A program made the translations under genes and the position numbers. The notes beneath the pieces are model-generated. The model ran no database searches. It was not told the DNA's origin and worked only from the letters and a program-made list of their open reading frames with translations. From an uncultured beta proteobacterium (GTDB lineage: Bacteria; Pseudomonadota; Gammaproteobacteria; Burkholderiales; Burkholderiaceae): a stretch of DNA of 6,337 bases. Positions 6,320 through 6,337 of the stretch are shown here, piece by piece. How positions within the stretch are numbered: position 1 is the first letter of the stretch; every line of letters starts with the position of its first letter. Where the stretch lies: positions 1-6,337 of the forward strand of contig CAJAFJ010000576.1 of NCBI GenBank assembly GCA_903938955.1. The letters are read 5' to 3'.

Positions 6320-6337
6320 GTAAGCAGTCAAGTTTAG

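Noticed and set aside
6326..6331. TTGACT on the minus strand as a -35 box for apbC
   Set aside because: A matching -10 would fall on the apbC start codon, after the ribosome binding site; the real promoter is probably beyond the window.
1..6337. tRNA, rRNA, CRISPR array, insertion sequence or phage genes
   Set aside because: No cloverleaf-like, rRNA-like, regularly repeated or transposase-like sequence was seen on either strand.

Overview
The window reads as chromosomal DNA of a GC-rich betaproteobacterium, most likely Burkholderiales/Comamonadaceae (Rhodoferax/Polaromonas-like). This rests on three things: the style of the proteins, the presence of a DUF3305-DUF3306-polyferredoxin-TorD gene set typical of formate dehydrogenase loci in that group, and a short AT-richer element inside torD that resembles a small interspersed repeat I remember from Comamonadaceae genomes. 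The assignment is inference; no rRNA or other taxonomic marker is present.

Layout. Bases 1-121 may hold the last codons of an upstream gene (weak). Bases 122-234 are an AT-richer leader. A plus-strand gene at 235-1170 encodes an exported or membrane-anchored Tim44-like protein. It ends in a convergent intergenic stretch (1171-1353) with two hairpins, the second followed by seven T and acting as a plus-strand terminator. Everything from 1354 to 6308 is on the minus strand and forms one tight operon. In transcription order it is: apbC/mrp (iron-sulfur carrier P-loop ATPase, 6308-5217), DUF3305 (5206-4646), DUF3306 (GTG start, 4653-4024), a 700-residue protein with six ferredoxin-type motifs (4097-1995), and a TorD-family chaperone (1989-1354). 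Gaps are 10 and 5 nt, and two junctions overlap (8 and 74 nt).

How the genes work together. DUF3305, DUF3306, the polyferredoxin and the TorD-like chaperone normally precede the structural genes of a membrane-bound, Tat-exported molybdenum/tungsten formate dehydrogenase, and are thought to help its assembly or electron transfer. ApbC carries [4Fe-4S] clusters, so its place at the head of the operon fits supply of clusters to an iron-sulfur-rich enzyme. The unusual point is that the operon stops after torD. The small Tat-target protein and the alpha, beta and gamma subunits expected next are not there, and transcription instead meets the convergent Tim44-like gene.

Other points of interest: the repeat-like segment read in frame within torD; a His in place of one cluster-ligand Cys in the second ferredoxin motif; a 7-A run at the DUF3305/DUF3306 junction that could in principle fuse the two products; and the 74-nt overlap of DUF3306 with the polyferredoxin gene. 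I found no clearly novel system; the best leads are the detached formate dehydrogenase accessory operon and the coding repeat.
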